Assembly: GCF_015207985.1 (NCBI RefSeq)
Contig: NZ_JADEVV010000014.1
Coordinates: 1-64,000 of the forward strand
Length of the DNA: 64,000 nucleotides
Origin: Synechocystis salina LEGE 00031
Lineage (GTDB): Bacteria > Cyanobacteriota > Cyanobacteriia > Cyanobacteriales > Microcystaceae
Direction of reading: 5' to 3'
Shown here: one piece after another, positions 45,708-55,328 of the stretch
Layout of the letters: every line of letters begins with the position of its first letter
Numbering within the stretch: position 1 is the stretch's first letter
Program-made: the position numbers and the translations under genes
The notes under the pieces: model-generated
Seen by the model: the letters and a program-made list of their open reading frames with translations, nothing else
Database searches by the model: none
Told to the model about the DNA's origin: nothing

Positions 45708-46511
45708 TTAGCCGAATCTGCCGGCCACGTAATCCCTGGTTTGGGTTTCCTGGGGACTAGAGAAAATACTCTGGGTGCTATCAAATTCCACCAACTGACC
45801 AATGCGACTTTCGTCAGTATTAAAAAAAGCCGTGTAATCCGATACCCTCAGGGCCTGTTGCATATTGTGGGTAACAATGGTGATGGTCACCTTTTCCCGC
45901 AGACTTTTAATCAACTCCTCAATTTTGAGAGTGGAAATGGGATCGAGGGCGGAACAGGGCTCGTCCATTAGTAGCACCTTGGGATTAACCGCTAGAGCTC
46001 TGGCAATGCATAATCTTTGCTGTTGTCCCCCCGATAGACCCAAAGCGGACTTTTTCAAACTATCTTTGACCTCATCCCATAACACAGCCCTGGTGAGGGA
46101 GCGTTCCACAATTTCATCCAGTTCTCCCCGGCTAGCCCGGCCACTAAGCTTAACCCCATAGACAATGTTGTCGTAGATACTAGTGGGAAAAGGATTAGGC
46201 CTTTGAAAAACCATACCAATTTCCCGACGCAGACTGTTGATATTGACTTTAGGGTCGTAAATGTTTTGCCCCAAAAACTCCACTGTTCCCGTCACCTTGA
46301 CCCGGCCTTCCAGTTCGGCAATGCGGTTAAAAGCTTTGAGCAAAGTTGATTTACCACAGCCAGAGGGGCCAATCATAGCAGTGACCCGACCAACGGGGAT
46401 TGCCATGGTTACCCCCTCCAACACTTTTTTGGTGCCGTAATAAAATCCCAAACCTTCAACCCTAAGGGCAGGTTGTAAACCCACTGTCATTGAACCGGAC
46501 AAATTAGTCAT
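45708..46511 (-). CDS. pstB: Phosphate ABC transporter ATP-binding protein PstB
   Basis: 267 residues. Walker [10 protein letters not shown] at 48-56, signature LSGGQQQR at 159-166, Walker B ending in MDEP with Asp183-Glu184, and the switch His in IVTHNMQQ. PstB powers high-affinity phosphate import with PstA and PstC. It is last in the pstS-C-A-B order, 46 bases after pstA. Confidence 0.95.
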   Translation of the reverse strand: MTNLSGSMTVGLQPALRVEGLGFYYGTKKVLEGVTMAIPVGRVTAMIGPSGCGKSTLLKAFNRIAELEGRVKVTGTVEFLGQNIYDPKVNINSLRREIGMVFQRPNPFPTSIYDNIVYGVKLSGRASRGELDEIVERSLTRAVLWDEVKDSLKKSALGLSGGQQQRLCIARALAVNPKVLLMDEPCSALDPISTLKIEELIKSLREKVTITIVTHNMQQALRVSDYTAFFNTDESRIGQLVEFDSTQSIFSSPQETQTRDYVAGRFG

Positions 46512-46557
46512 AGATGGTAAACGGGGAAAACTGAAAAATTAACTATTGATGGCAGAT

Positions 46558-47430
46558 TTAAAAACGCCGACGGATCAGCAAACGAGAAAATAGGTTAATG
46601 CTTAAAACCAGCATTAACAGTACAAGGGAAGCGGTCCAGGCAATGGCATTCTGTTCCTCAAAAGGAGAACTGGCATAGTTGTAAATCAGTACAGGAAGGG
46701 AAGGAGTGGGGGCCATTAACCCCTCCTGCCAGAATTGACTGAATAGGGCAGTGAACATTAAGGGAGCGGTTTCCCCGGCGGCCCTCGCTACGGCCAGCAG
46801 TACCCCCGTAGTAATGGCAGGAATGGCACAAGGAATCACCGTTTTGACTGTGGTTTCCCATTTGCTGGCCCCCAGGGCGGCGGAGCCTAGGCGATAGTGT
46901 ATGGGGACTAACTTGATGGCTTCCTCCGTGGTTAAGGCAATAATGGGAGTCATAATTACCCCCAAAGCCAGGCCTCCGGCATAGGCCGAAAATTGTTTGG
47001 TGGTAATAACCAATACTCCGTAGGCGAACACCCCCACAATTACCGAGGGCACACTACTCAGGATCACGGTGACAAACCGTACCCCATTGGCGATCGCCGA
47101 GCCGGCCGCAAACTCCGCTAAAAATACCCCGGTCATTACCCCCAGAGGAACACTAAAAAGAGCGCCCAAACCCACCATGGTCAGGGTCCCCACAATGGCA
47201 TTGGCAAAACCGTTGGGTTCCCCCTCCACCCCCACCGGGGCCGGTAGATGGATAAACACTTCCCAGGAAAGGGTGGGCAAACCCCGTTGAATAATGGCGG
47301 CTAAGATGGCCAATAGGGGGAGCAGGGCCAGAAGGGTTAGGGTAAAGGACAACCCTCCGATTACCCAGGCAAAACCATTACGAAATAAAGGTAAGGGGTC
47401 AAGCAGACTACCAGGGGCCATATTTTTCAT
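46558..47430 (-). CDS. pstA: Phosphate ABC transporter permease PstA
   Basis: 290 residues with about six transmembrane helices. The permease coupling motif is visible as SAALGASKWETTVKTVIPCAI (EAA loop, near residues 195-213). Forms the membrane channel with PstC. The gene starts 4 bases after the pstC stop, which implies co-translation. ATG start. Confidence 0.95.
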   Translation of the reverse strand: MKNMAPGSLLDPLPLFRNGFAWVIGGLSFTLTLLALLPLLAILAAIIQRGLPTLSWEVFIHLPAPVGVEGEPNGFANAIVGTLTMVGLGALFSVPLGVMTGVFLAEFAAGSAIANGVRFVTVILSSVPSVIVGVFAYGVLVITTKQFSAYAGGLALGVIMTPIIALTTEEAIKLVPIHYRLGSAALGASKWETTVKTVIPCAIPAITTGVLLAVARAAGETAPLMFTALFSQFWQEGLMAPTPSLPVLIYNYASSPFEEQNAIAWTASLVLLMLVLSINLFSRLLIRRRF

Positions 47431-47434
47431 GGCT

Positions 47435-48421
47435 TTAATGTCCCTCCCCTTGGCGACGAATCGTTGCCACCATCAACACCGCCAGACTATTAATGCCCAG
47501 GGTGATAACAAAGAGAATTAAAGCTAAGTACATCAAAGCGCCGATGTGTAGCTCATCCACTGCTTCGGCAAACTGATTAGCCAGCACAGAGGGAATGGTG
47601 TACCCCGGTGCCAACAAGGAAGCAGAGATAATATTCGAGTTACCGATCACCATTGTTACTGCCATGGTTTCTCCCAGGGCCCTACCCAGGGCCAAAATAG
47701 TGGCACCGACAATTCCCGAACTAGCGGAAGGCAAAATTACCAGGCAAATAGTTTCCCACCGAGTTGCCCCCAAGGCCATGGACGCACTGCGGAGGCTGGG
47801 GGAAAGAGAAAGTAAAATATCCCGGCTAATGGAGGCGATCGTGGGAATAATCATCACCGCCAGCACCAGTCCCGCCACCAGCATGCTGGGGCCAAAGGGT
47901 TCTGTGCCAAAGATTGGCAACCAACCTAGATATTCAAACAATGCCACCTGCAATGGCATCAGCACGGGGATAAAGACAAAAATTCCCCACAGGCCAATGA
48001 TTACACTGGGAATAGAAGCAATCAGTTCCACCAGAAAGGCAATGGGAACCCGCACTGGGGAAGGCAGAAGATTTTCGCTGGTCATCACGGCTACCGCCAG
48101 CCCCAAGGGCAAAGCAAACACCAAGGCGATAAGGGAACTTACCACTGACCCAAAAATGTAGGGCAAGCCCCCAAACAGTTGCTCGCCGCTGTCCCACTGT
48201 TGACTGAGGATAAATTCCCAACCAAACTTGGCGATCGCCGGTTGGGCATCGGCAAAGACCACCCAGGCAATCCAACCGAGAATCACTACCACTCCGAGGG
48301 AACAGAGACGGGTCAACTGTTTAAAGCCCCAGTCCAAAGCACTGCCCAGGGCATTTCCTTGGGTAATATCTGCCCCCGGGACCGGGGGAATTTCCGGACG
48401 AGGCGAAAAACCTTCCACCAT
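47435..48421 (-). CDS. pstC: Phosphate ABC transporter permease PstC
   Basis: 328 residues with six predicted helices, the first near residues 40-62 (LCSLGVVVILGWIAWVVF). EAA-type loop: SMALGATRWETICLVILP. The cytoplasmic N-terminus of about 35 residues is polar. Partner of PstA; the gene is between pstS and pstA, with a 33-base gap to pstS. Confidence 0.95.
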   Translation of the reverse strand: MVEGFSPRPEIPPVPGADITQGNALGSALDWGFKQLTRLCSLGVVVILGWIAWVVFADAQPAIAKFGWEFILSQQWDSGEQLFGGLPYIFGSVVSSLIALVFALPLGLAVAVMTSENLLPSPVRVPIAFLVELIASIPSVIIGLWGIFVFIPVLMPLQVALFEYLGWLPIFGTEPFGPSMLVAGLVLAVMIIPTIASISRDILLSLSPSLRSASMALGATRWETICLVILPSASSGIVGATILALGRALGETMAVTMVIGNSNIISASLLAPGYTIPSVLANQFAEAVDELHIGALMYLALILFVITLGINSLAVLMVATIRRQGEGH

Positions 48422-48454
48422 AGCTATTGCTCTAATCTTCAGTAAGTTTGCTGA

Positions 48455-49456
48455 CTATTTGATTTTGTCCACCGCCGCAATTACCCGTTGGGCCACCGCC
48501 GGGGGAACTTTGGTGTATTCCAATTGGGTGTTGTAATTTTGACCAGTGGTTAAAATCCAGCGCACCAGAGCTTTGATGTCCTTAGCAGTGGCAGCATTTT
48601 TGTTGTTTTGGTACACCAACAACCAAGTCAAGCCCACAATGGGATAACCGGAGGCTGGATCATTTATTTCTGCCACAAAGTTAGCGTCAAACTTAGCTCC
48701 ACTGATGGCCTTATTAGCCTCCGCCAAGCTCGGTTCCACATACTGGCCAGCTTTGTTTTGCACCTTCGCAGTTTGTAAATTTGGTCCCTCATTGCGACGG
48801 GCAAAGGTGTCCTGGACATAGCCGATCGCCCCGGGGGTTTGTTTAACCGTGGCGGCTACCCCATCATTTTTGGGCCCCTTGAGCACCTGGAAACCCCAGT
48901 TGGGATCCTGACTGGCCCCAATCTTGCTCCTAAAGGTACTATTTATGGCACTGAGATGACTGGTAAAAATATCGGTGGTGCCACTACCATCAGCCCTTAC
49001 CACCACACGAATTGGCATATTGGGCAGCTTGGAATCGATCTGGTTCCAAGTTTTTAATTCCCCAGTAAAAATTTTACCCAGGGCTATCCTGGAAAGTTGG
49101 ACTTTTTTGCCCGGTAAATTGTAAACCACTGCCACAGCTCCACCGGCGGTGGGAACCATTACCACCCCCCGTTTCATTTGTTGACGTTGGGCGGAAGTAG
49201 GCACTGCATCGGTAGCACCAAAGTCCACGGTTTCACCAATGAATTGACGGATACCAGCGCCACTACCAACGGAGTTGTAATTGACAGTGTTGCCGGTGGC
49301 TTTTTTATACTCGGCAAAATAGCGTTGATAGAGTGGTGCAGGAAAACTTGCCCCCGCCCCATTTAAGGTACCGGCGATGGCCTGACCAATACTACCAAAA
49401 CCGACTATGACGCTAACTACTGAAAAGGTAGCAACTTTTTGGAATGAACTAAGCAT
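48455..49456 (-). CDS. pstS: Phosphate-binding periplasmic protein PstS
   Basis: 333 residues from ATG 49456 (a TTG 12 bases upstream is also in frame). Signal peptide about residues 1-28 (FSVVSVIVGFGSIGQAIA), then the mature N-terminus LNGAGASFPAPLYQRYF, and the ligand region SVGSGAGIRQF and RADGSGTTDIF typical of PstS. It binds phosphate in the periplasm for the PstCAB permease. First gene of the operon; tandem Pho boxes lie 240-330 bases upstream. Confidence 0.95.
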   Translation of the reverse strand: MLSSFQKVATFSVVSVIVGFGSIGQAIAGTLNGAGASFPAPLYQRYFAEYKKATGNTVNYNSVGSGAGIRQFIGETVDFGATDAVPTSAQRQQMKRGVVMVPTAGGAVAVVYNLPGKKVQLSRIALGKIFTGELKTWNQIDSKLPNMPIRVVVRADGSGTTDIFTSHLSAINSTFRSKIGASQDPNWGFQVLKGPKNDGVAATVKQTPGAIGYVQDTFARRNEGPNLQTAKVQNKAGQYVEPSLAEANKAISGAKFDANFVAEINDPASGYPIVGLTWLLVYQNNKNAATAKDIKALVRWILTTGQNYNTQLEYTKVPPAVAQRVIAAVDKIK

Positions 49457-49698
49457 AGGAACTTGCAATGGGAATATGGTGCAGTTGAAAAAGTCAGCCC
49501 TTCTTTGCTGATGGGGCTTCCATTGGCATCGCTATCGACCGAAAAACGGCAAAAACCTCTGGTTAGACCGGCCGTTTACTGTCAATAAACCCAGAAACTT
49601 GCCTGGGGATTTCTAGTTAACAATATTAGTGGCATTTTGTTCATTTACAACCGCAAAAATATTTTTATTTTTAATGCATAAACTCCCCAGAAAGTCGA

Positions 49699-49787
49699 TT
49701 AACTTCCGGTTAAATCTTGCTTGTTTTATCCGTGGTTGTCATTTCATTAAGCCTAGATTAACGCCATATTAAGACCAGGTTAAAACG
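49699..49787 (-). promoter_or_regulatory. Tandem Pho boxes (SphR sites) upstream of pstS
   Basis: TTAA cores occur at 49747, 49758, 49769 and 49780, exactly 11 bases apart, and again at 49699 and 49710. Read toward pstS they are TTTAACCT, CTTAATAT, GTTAATCT and CTTAATGA, close to the Synechocystis Pho box (YTTAAYYW repeats with 3-base spacers). SphR-activated phosphate-starvation induction of pstSCAB is strongly suggested. No -10 box was confidently placed. Confidence 0.75.
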
Positions 49788-50059
49788 AGCAAAATTATTG
49801 TCTAAATACGACGACTATTTTTCCCGTTATCCTCGGGCAAATTTTTCCTGCCCTTGCCACATTTGATGTGTAAATTTGAGCCTTGGCAATGGACTTTAAA
49901 TCCATCGGCAAAACGATTACTCCCCCAGCCTAGAATACAATTTGCGTATTCATGCACTAGCCCACGGTCAGAAGTAATTTAGGTTTATGATGGGGGGACA
50001 ACTGTAAAGAAACTTTAAGCAGTTGCAACGTCTTTCCTTTCCCCCCAGCAAATTATTCC

Positions 50060-51316
50060 GTGAGTTCTTTCCAGGCCCTGCGCCAACTATCCCCCTCCAC
50101 CCAAAAAACCTTTGCCCTGTTGTTTGCTTCAGTGCTGATGTTTTGGCTCAGCCTCACTTCCCTCCTGCCTACCCTGCCCATGTACGCCCAGGATGTGGGG
50201 GCGACGAAACAACAGGTGGGCTGGATTATGGGGAGTTTTGCCCTCGGCCTGTTGGGCTCCCGCGTTTGGATTGGTCAGTTGGTCGATCGCCGGGGGAGAA
50301 AAATCGCCATTGTCATTGGGGCATTGGTAGTGGCCCTGGCCCCCTTGGGCTACCTACTCACTGCCACGGTGGGGGCTTTAATGGCAATTAGAGCTTTCCA
50401 TGGCATTTGCTTGGCCGCCTATACCACCGGCTATAACGCCCTAGTGGTGGATTTATCCCCGCCCCAGCAACGGGGGGAAATTATTGGCTATATGAGTTTG
50501 GCAGTGCCTATTGGCATGGGATTTGGACCGGCCATGGGAGCTTACATTTCCCAAGCCATCGGCTACGAAGTCCTATTCATCATTTCTTCCCTGTTGGGCT
50601 TTATTTCCCTGGGCTTGGCCCTGCAGGTACGGGAAAACCGTACCCCAGACCAGTCGTCAGCAGAGAATGTTTTTGGCGATCGCCCCCGACCCCGTTCCAT
50701 TGGCAAACTAATCACCAGTCGATCCATGGCCGTACCCACCCTTGTGTTACTGCTGATTGGGCTTCTGTTTGGTAACTTAGCCACCTTTTTGCCCCTATTT
50801 GTGCGGGAAATTAACCTAGCCGCCTATGCCGGAGTTTTTTACAGTGTGGCGGCGATCGCCAGCTTTGTGCCCCGCCTCTTCCTTGGCCCCTTGGCAGACA
50901 CCTATGGCCGGGGGCTATTCATTGCCGGTAGCTTGATTTGCTACTTGCTATCCATGGTGTGCCTGGCCCAGGCTGATAACTCTTGGGAATTATTGACTGC
51001 CGCCGCCCTGGAGGGAGCTGGCAGTGGCATTTTATTGCCCACCACCATTGCCTTAATTTCCGATCGTTCTTCCCTGGAGGAAAGGGGTCGGGTTTTCTCT
51101 GTTTGTATGAGTGGCTTTGATGGGGGCATTGCCATTGCCGCACCAATTATGGGGGTGCTGAACGAAATGTTTGGTTACCGCCATGTATTTTGGCTCAGCG
51201 GTGGATTGGCCCTGGCCGCCATCATGGTTTTTGGCATCTTTTCTAACCCCACCATCGGCCGTTCCCTCAAGTTTTGCATTGGTCGCAGTCGAGACCTCTA
51301 CGCCACTCCTCAATAG
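50060..51316 (+). CDS. MFS efflux transporter
   Basis: 418 residues beginning at GTG 50060; twelve transmembrane helices are predicted by hydrophobicity. The MFS signature loop is GQLVDRRGRKIA after helix 2, and a second related loop GPLADTYGRG is after helix 8. The protein resembles antibiotic/arabinose-type efflux carriers; the substrate is not defined. It begins about 270 bases beyond the Pho boxes on the opposite strand. Confidence 0.9.
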   Translation: MSSFQALRQLSPSTQKTFALLFASVLMFWLSLTSLLPTLPMYAQDVGATKQQVGWIMGSFALGLLGSRVWIGQLVDRRGRKIAIVIGALVVALAPLGYLLTATVGALMAIRAFHGICLAAYTTGYNALVVDLSPPQQRGEIIGYMSLAVPIGMGFGPAMGAYISQAIGYEVLFIISSLLGFISLGLALQVRENRTPDQSSAENVFGDRPRPRSIGKLITSRSMAVPTLVLLLIGLLFGNLATFLPLFVREINLAAYAGVFYSVAAIASFVPRLFLGPLADTYGRGLFIAGSLICYLLSMVCLAQADNSWELLTAAALEGAGSGILLPTTIALISDRSSLEERGRVFSVCMSGFDGGIAIAAPIMGVLNEMFGYRHVFWLSGGLALAAIMVFGIFSNPTIGRSLKFCIGRSRDLYATPQ

Positions 51317-51481
51317 ACCCAATGGGCTTGGTTAATTCCTGTCAACGGTGGAAAATCTTGTTAAGCTAGAAGAACACTTAGGCGATCGTTCCTAGATTTT
51401 TCCTGCCCAGTTCCATGCTGAAAAAATTTTTCTACCATGGCGCTCAGCAGGGTCGCCATCGAACAATTGGGGAAAATTTCA

Positions 51482-51778
51482 GTGCTGCATCTTATCTATA
51501 TTTTGGCCTTCACAGTGATTGCCTTCCTTGCGGTTAGCAACCTGATTCGGAGCTTAATTTCCGTCAGCATGGGTAGCCAGCGCACCCCGCCCAACAGTTT
51601 TTCCCGTCGCTTTGGCCAGAGCAGTCATCCAGAATTATTTGACGACCAGGGTGTGCCCATTAGCGAACCCTTATTGGTGATGCGCTCCGTTAATGTGGAC
51701 GATGCCAGGGAAAAGTTGAATGCTATTTTTGATGCTTCCCCCAGCGTTACCCTCCAGGAAGGGGAAGACGAAAAATAA
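51482..51778 (+). CDS. Small membrane protein (DUF2973-like)
   Basis: 98 residues from GTG 51482, chosen because GGGGA lies about 9 bases before it and the N-terminus then begins with the family-like LHLIYILAFTVIAFLAVSNL; the ATG at 51437 lacks a ribosome site. One N-terminal transmembrane helix, then a soluble region containing HPELFDDQGVPISEPLLVMR. I believe it belongs to the uncharacterised cyanobacterial DUF2973 family. Confidence 0.7.
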   Translation: MLHLIYILAFTVIAFLAVSNLIRSLISVSMGSQRTPPNSFSRRFGQSSHPELFDDQGVPISEPLLVMRSVNVDDAREKLNAIFDASPSVTLQEGEDEK

Positions 51779-51954
51779 TCCTATTAAGCGTCAGTAGAAA
51801 TTAGTTTTTCCCTAGGCATAATGGCCATAATAGTCGGCTAGGTAGTGTCTCCCCGGCAACGCTAAAATGGGATTTATTTCGTATGCAATAACAATGGTTA
51901 AAGGTACACTGTAGCCTGAACCCTGTTGCCGTGACGGCCTGAAACCATCGCATT

Positions 51955-52473
51955 ATGGATTTAAAAGCTTTAATTCGGGATATACCGGACTTCCCCAAGC
52001 CAGGCATTATGTTCCGGGATATTACCACCCTGCTCAACAGTCCAGAGGGACTGCGCTACACCATCGACTCCCTCGTGGAACAGTGTCAAGCAAAGGAACT
52101 GATGCCGGATCATGTGGTGGGCATGGAATCCCGGGGTTTTTTATTTGGTATGCCCCTTGCCTATCAAATGAATGCTGGTTTTATCCCTGTAAGGAAACCA
52201 GGTAAATTACCCGCCCCAGTCCACCGAGTAGAGTATGATTTAGAGTACGGCAAAGATTCTTTGGAAATCCACCAAGATGCTGTGGCTCCCCACCACCGGG
52301 TCTTAATTGTGGACGACTTAATTGCCACGGGGGGAACCGCCAAGGCCACCGCTGAATTGCTGAGTCAGCTTGGTTGTGAGGTGTTGGGTTTTGCTTTTAT
52401 CATCGAGCTTGTGGCCCTGAATGGTCGTCAGTGTTTACCAGATTTACCAATTATTTCTTTGGTGGAATATTAA
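51955..52473 (+). CDS. apt: Adenine phosphoribosyltransferase
   Basis: 172 residues. Salvages adenine with PRPP to AMP. The PRPP motif [17 protein letters not shown] is near residue 122, and the adenine-binding N-terminal residues ([15 protein letters not shown]) and the flexible-loop region [17 protein letters not shown] are as expected. Family length 170-180. Monocistronic. Confidence 0.95.
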   Translation: MDLKALIRDIPDFPKPGIMFRDITTLLNSPEGLRYTIDSLVEQCQAKELMPDHVVGMESRGFLFGMPLAYQMNAGFIPVRKPGKLPAPVHRVEYDLEYGKDSLEIHQDAVAPHHRVLIVDDLIATGGTAKATAELLSQLGCEVLGFAFIIELVALNGRQCLPDLPIISLVEY

Positions 52474-52528
52474 GGGTTGGAATGGCATTCAGTTAGCTCC
52501 AAGAACCCGTTGGCAAGATTTTAATTTG

Positions 52529-52620
52529 CCCCCAAATCGACCGACTAAAGCTCCGGCAATACCAGAGCATTTTGGTCTGTCTAGCTCTTTCCCAAACTTG
52601 GGGATCCAAGGGCACTTTAG
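52529..52620. repeat. Dispersed palindromic repeat copy
   Basis: Contains CTAAAGCTCCGGCAATAC and a short palindrome CCCAAACTTGGGGA, both related to 23146-23216. The arrangement with an insert between the two parts differs. No coding potential. Confidence 0.45.
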
Positions 52621-52639
52621 AAATCCACTCTAATTACCC

Positions 52640-54439
52640 TTACCTTTGTCGCCACCAGGTAAACACCGCCAATCCTAGGCCGATTAGAGGAACAATTACC
52701 CAGGTTAACCAGCCCAAAACCGTAGCTCTTCGTACCCCCAAATTAATACGGCGATCGGTGGGATCTTTGGCCCGCAAACCAAGGGGTTGGTCGATGTTTT
52801 CCGCCAACCATTGCACACTGTTGAGAAAAATATCACCGTTCACAGCTTCGTTAAACCAAGCATTGGTGGCAAAGGCCGCACTGCCCACCACCACCATCTT
52901 GGCCGGGGGAAGTTCTGGGTTAGGCTTGCGATCTTGCTCTTCTGTTTGGGCTTGATCATTACCACTATCTCCGTTTTCTCTGGCCGGTGATTCTTCTTGA
53001 TCTGCGGCTTGATCGCCATCATTTTCCTGCACCGCCTCTGGCTGATTGGTGCCATTGCTGGTGGGACTAGGGCTCGGAGTAGGAGAAACTGTGGGATTAG
53101 GAGAGGGGTTAATTGCTTCGGAGTCACTATCATTACTTGTCTCCGTTTCCTTGACTGAACTAGCTTCTTTTCCTTCCCTGGTCAAAGCTACAGCCACATC
53201 GAAGGGGCCTAACAAGTCCGTTTCTGGGTTTGGTTGTAGATCTTCACTAATTAGTTGGGTGGCATACATTAAGTCCGATGCTTCCACTAGGGTGGTGGCT
53301 TGGATACCAGGTTCTTCCTTGGTGGCTACGGGGCGTACCAGGGGAAAAATGGCGATCGCCCCTTGGAGTTTTTCGGTGATGGGATGGTTGCCGTAGCGAT
53401 TAAAAATGGGCACGGTGGGGTCAAGGCCAAACACACTGCCAGCCCCCGAAAGGTCAATTACCAATCTGGGATCAAAACTAACTCCCCAGGACTCAAGGAC
53501 GTCTTCTAGACCGGCATCGGCTTCCGGAGAGATCATCACTAATAAGTTACCCCCCTGATCGGTGTACTGCTTTAGAGCAGCAATTTCCGGCGCTAAAAAC
53601 TTGCGGGTCGGCCCAGCAATGACTACGGCATCGGCGTCGGCCGGAATGCCCCCGTCGGTGACTACATTGAGGGACTGGACGGCCAAACCAAGGTTTTCCA
53701 AGGCGGTCACTGCGGCGGAAACGCCCCCTGGTTCGTTATTGAGGGGCAGTTCCCCATGGCCCTGGACGAAGTAAATTTGTGGTGTTTCTTGCCGCTGGGC
53801 TTTAGCAATGGCATTGGTGAGTTGAATTTCTGAGAGGGCTTCCCGTTGTTGAAAGCTTAGTAGATTCTGTACTAGCTGCTTTTTGTCGCCGTACTCGACA
53901 AATACATCTCCCTTATTTTGCACATTGAAGTCCTGCACCAGCTTAGGACGGCGATCGGGGTGAACAAATTCAAAACTGAATTTATCGCTGAAACGTTGGT
54001 AATTTTGCAGGAGCTTACGATCCTGTTCACTGGGGGCATCGTCGAAAATCCAAACTTTCAGGGGTTGTTTCAGCTCTGCCACTAGGCTTTGGCTTTGGGG
54101 AGCGAGGGTAAAACGTTGATTTTCGGTTAAATCCCAGGTGACGGGATAGCGAAAAGCGATGTAGTTAATGAGGGTTAAAATCACCAGCACCGCTAGGGTG
54201 GAAGCAATGACGTTAGCGCTGGATTGGGTCGATCGCCGTCCGAGAAAACCTTGGGACCGTTGCCAGAGCCAGGTCCACCAGAGGAGAAAAAAAATCACCG
54301 CTATCCCCGTTAAACCCAGGTATAAACTGCTCATCACCCCCGTTACCCCCAGGGCAATGCCCCCCGCCAAACCAAAGGCGATCGCCGGTAAAAAGGCATA
54401 TTTCCCGTAAGTCCGAAATAGAGCAGTAAGCCGAGCCAT
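52640..54439 (-). CDS. GldG-like ABC-associated membrane protein
   Basis: 599 residues. Two transmembrane helices near the N-terminus (about 13-60) plus one around 85-105, a large soluble domain with GldG/IFT52-like segments (TPQIYFVQGHGELPL, GGNLLVMISPEAD), a long acidic Ser/Thr/Pro/Gln-rich linker (about 425-515), and a C-terminal membrane helix. GldG-type proteins partner ABC subunits in unknown export or surface processes. No ATPase subunit is adjacent, so the partner would be elsewhere. ATG start. Confidence 0.82.
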   Translation of the reverse strand: MARLTALFRTYGKYAFLPAIAFGLAGGIALGVTGVMSSLYLGLTGIAVIFFLLWWTWLWQRSQGFLGRRSTQSSANVIASTLAVLVILTLINYIAFRYPVTWDLTENQRFTLAPQSQSLVAELKQPLKVWIFDDAPSEQDRKLLQNYQRFSDKFSFEFVHPDRRPKLVQDFNVQNKGDVFVEYGDKKQLVQNLLSFQQREALSEIQLTNAIAKAQRQETPQIYFVQGHGELPLNNEPGGVSAAVTALENLGLAVQSLNVVTDGGIPADADAVVIAGPTRKFLAPEIAALKQYTDQGGNLLVMISPEADAGLEDVLESWGVSFDPRLVIDLSGAGSVFGLDPTVPIFNRYGNHPITEKLQGAIAIFPLVRPVATKEEPGIQATTLVEASDLMYATQLISEDLQPNPETDLLGPFDVAVALTREGKEASSVKETETSNDSDSEAINPSPNPTVSPTPSPSPTSNGTNQPEAVQENDGDQAADQEESPARENGDSGNDQAQTEEQDRKPNPELPPAKMVVVGSAAFATNAWFNEAVNGDIFLNSVQWLAENIDQPLGLRAKDPTDRRINLGVRRATVLGWLTWVIVPLIGLGLAVFTWWRQR

Positions 54440-54612
54440 AGTTTATGTGATGGGGAATCCTCCGTATCGTATCTTACCGAAATAGGCAACCCATACATGG
54501 GATCAGAGTTCCGGCCAGCTTAACCAAAACTTTTAAACTGGGTGACATTGGGCACGGATCAGCAAATAATTGGTGTTAGCCCTGCCGATGCTGATTACCT
54601 TTCGCCCACGCC

Positions 54613-55281
54613 ATGACTACTGCTCTCTTCCTCTGTTTGTGCCTATTCCTCATTACCTATTTCATGGGTTCTATCCCCACCGGCTACCTAGCGGGTAAAT
54701 TATTGTTAGGCATTGATATTCGGGAGCATGGTTCCAAATCCACCGGGGCCACCAATGTATTTCGCACCCTCGGGAAACCAGCGGCGATCGCCGTTTTAGC
54801 GATTGATATCAGTAAGGGGATCATGGCCGTGGCCTTGGTACGGGCCATTTACGGGGGCGACTGGTTACCAGCCTTACCAGCAGATTGGCAAAATTGGTTA
54901 ACGTTGGGGGTGGCCATTGCGGTGGTGCTAGGGCACAGCAAATCCATTTTTCTCCGGTTTTCCGGCGGTAAATCCGTTGCCACCAGTCTAGGGGTGCTAT
55001 TCATGCTCAATATTTGGTTGGCCCTGGGCACTTTGGCCACCTTTTTAGCTGTAATTTTCTTCACTCGCATTGTTTCCCTTAGTTCAATTGTGGCGGCGAT
55101 CGCCGTTAATGGTATTGCGCTAGCGCTCCAATTGCCTCTGCCTTATCTTGCCTTTACCCTGCTGGCGGGTATGTACGTGATTGTTCGTCACCGCAGCAAC
55201 ATTGAACGAATCTTCCAGGGCACAGAGCCAAAATTAGGGGAGAAGGTCTCTTCTGTACCGGAGAGAAAAGGGGTCGCCTAA
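54613..55281 (+). CDS. plsY: Glycerol-3-phosphate acyltransferase PlsY
   Basis: 222 residues, about five to six transmembrane helices. The PlsY motifs are GSIPTGYLAGKLLLGIDIR, GSKSTGATNVFR and FSGGKSVAT plus the C-terminal HRSNIERIFQGTEPK. PlsY acylates glycerol 3-phosphate with acyl-phosphate, the first step of phospholipid synthesis. The gene is convergent with the acyltransferase downstream (48 bases). Confidence 0.95.
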   Translation: MTTALFLCLCLFLITYFMGSIPTGYLAGKLLLGIDIREHGSKSTGATNVFRTLGKPAAIAVLAIDISKGIMAVALVRAIYGGDWLPALPADWQNWLTLGVAIAVVLGHSKSIFLRFSGGKSVATSLGVLFMLNIWLALGTLATFLAVIFFTRIVSLSSIVAAIAVNGIALALQLPLPYLAFTLLAGMYVIVRHRSNIERIFQGTEPKLGEKVSSVPERKGVA

Positions 55282-55328
55282 CCATAGTTAGATTCTCCCG
55301 CTTGGCGAAGAAGTCAGATTACTTTAAT

